From positions 24,858-40,104 of the forward strand of contig KL568526.1 of assembly GCA_000715605.1 (NCBI GenBank): a stretch of DNA of 15,247 bases, written 5' to 3'. Positions 14,436 to 15,247 of this stretch are shown one piece after another. A program made the translations under genes and the position numbers. This stretch comes from Streptomyces speibonae (GTDB lineage Bacteria > Actinomycetota > Actinomycetes > Streptomycetales > Streptomycetaceae). The notes beneath the pieces were generated by a model that made no database searches, was not told where the DNA came from, and worked only from the letters and a program-made list of their open reading frames with translations. Positions within the stretch are counted from its first letter, which is position 1. The number at the start of each line of letters is the position of its first letter.

Positions 14436-14811
14436 GCACTTCCCCCCAGGGACAGTTCCGGGTGCGCGTACGACCTGAGCACTTGCCGCCGGTTCGGGCC
14501 CCCACCCGCTCCGAGCGCCCCGTTTATCACACTGTGCTCAGGCAATGAATGTAGCGCACGCGGAGGTTCTGTGTTTCCCCAGTGGGTTTTCGTATCAAAT
14601 GCGAGACATCACGGGGAGGCCACGGCCACGGAGTCGTGGCCGGAATCCAACCCTCCCCAGGCACCCTCGACCAGCCCTCCTCGCCCCCGCCACGGCCGCG
14701 GCCCGTCCAAGCCGCCCGGACAAGTCCGCCCGGAGCGGGACCGGCGGGAAGCCCACGACGGCGAGGACCGGGTGACGCGTTCCGGCCACCGGGCGCCCGG
14801 ACGCCGCCGGT
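14436..14811 (-). other. matA upstream region and esterase 3' flank
   Basis: No gene is supported in these 376 bases. Bases 14522-14607 are clearly more AT-rich than the surroundings and probably hold the matA promoter; TACATT is present on the minus strand as a -10-like hexamer, but without a clear -35. A 9-bp inverted repeat (CCTGAGCAC at 14474-14482 and its complement at 14534-14542) lies in the putative leader. A 12-bp palindrome CCGGGCGCCCGG at 14789-14800 lies 12 bases beyond the esterase stop. Confidence 0.5.
14623..14642 (-). terminator. Hairpin between the esterase gene and matA
   Basis: CGGCCACG (14623-14630) and its complement (14635-14642) form an 8-bp stem with a GAGT loop. It lies 170 bases past the esterase stop and just upstream of the AT-rich matA promoter region, so it would insulate matA from readthrough. 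No T-run follows. Confidence 0.5.
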
Positions 14812-15247
14812 TCAGCCCAGCGCCCAGGCCTTCCCCAGCCGGTGCGCCGCGCACAGGTTCACGTCCGGGACGTACGCGTCGGCCGTCCCGCACCGGGCGT
14901 CCCGGCTGCCGGGGTCGACGGGCCGGCCGTGTCCCATGCCGGTCAGGCGGTACGTCTCGACCACCGCGTCGCCGCCCGGACCCCGGAAGACCTGGTGCGG
15001 GTGTCCGGCGACGGTGTCGCTGACGTCGGCGGTGCGGTCGGCGCCGTGCGCATCGGTCCACTGCTCCACCGGGGCGGTCATGTTCGCGGGCCGCACCGTG
15101 TGGTCGGCCGTGCCGTGCGGGACGGTGAGTGCCGGCCAGGGCCCGGCCCGGTGTACCCGGGCCGCGCGTCGCGCACCCGGCCGCCCCACTGCCCCGGCGT
15201 ACACGCACACGTACGGCGAGCCGGCGGCCCGGGCGCAGCCGTACGGC
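14812..15247 (-). CDS. PHB depolymerase/feruloyl esterase family hydrolase, C-terminal part (5'-truncated)
   Basis: The frame stays open to the window edge, so only the last 144 codons or so are seen. The visible part begins with a PYGCA-like block, typical of the segment after the nucleophile in the extracellular PHB-depolymerase-like esterases. HGTADHTVRPANM holds the expected catalytic Asp, and GMGHGRPVDPG holds the expected catalytic His. The end, DVNLCAAHRLGKAW, is also typical. Family members are alpha/beta hydrolases, mostly secreted, cleaving polyesters or feruloyl and acetyl esters of plant polysaccharides; the true substrate cannot be read here. The nucleophile Ser and any signal peptide lie outside the window. 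The stretch between the PYGCA-like block and the Asp block is Arg/Ala-rich and lacks the usual QWGD-type Trp motif. Confidence 0.65.
   Translation of the reverse strand, partial: PYGCARAAGSPYVCVYAGAVGRPGARRAARVHRAGPWPALTVPHGTADHTVRPANMTAPVEQWTDAHGADRTADVSDTVAGHPHQVFRGPGGDAVVETYRLTGMGHGRPVDPGSRDARCGTADAYVPDVNLCAAHRLGKAWALG

Overview
This is a very GC-rich actinobacterial chromosome segment, almost certainly from Streptomyces. The coding sequences show strong third-position GC bias and GTG as well as ATG starts. They also carry strong purine-rich ribosome binding sites, and the set of gene families fits. All ten genes I can support lie on the minus strand, so transcription runs right to left. 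From memory only, with no search run, the order resembles the sigU to matA region of the S. coelicolor chromosome (about SCO2952 to SCO2963). That makes this an ordinary conserved core region rather than an island, and I see no mobile element, CRISPR array, tRNA or rRNA.

In order of transcription, from the right edge: a 5'-truncated secreted PHB-depolymerase/feruloyl-type esterase (14812-15247) is followed by a 376-base spacer. Then come matA (single-pass membrane protein with long disordered flanks), matB (polysaccharide deacetylase fused to a family 2 glycosyltransferase) and an acyltransferase-3 membrane protein. matA and matB overlap by one base, and the acyltransferase follows 55 bases later, so these look like one operon making and modifying a surface polysaccharide, probably poly-N-acetylglucosamine. 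An unrecognised two-helix membrane protein with a Pro/Gln/Tyr-rich tail follows.

The middle of the window is a nitrate module: a NarK-type nitrate/nitrite transporter, preceded by a perfect 21-bp palindrome, and a uroporphyrinogen-III-synthase-like protein fused to an OmpR-type winged helix. A small CGNR zinc-finger regulator comes next. Hairpins or palindromes separate these genes.

The left part is a transcription-control module: an ECF sigma factor (SigU-like), its membrane-anchored zinc anti-sigma factor (RsuA-like), translationally coupled to it, and a HelD-type RNA-polymerase-recycling ATPase. An 11-bp inverted repeat between the anti-sigma gene and helD includes the helD ribosome binding site. 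The first 388 bases are non-coding and hold a perfect 15-bp hairpin.

No wholly new system is evident. The most interesting signals are the threonine-containing motif array and 93-bp tandem duplication in MatA, the helD leader hairpin, the palindromic operator candidates around narK and the CGNR gene, and a low-complexity insertion inside the HelD ATPase.
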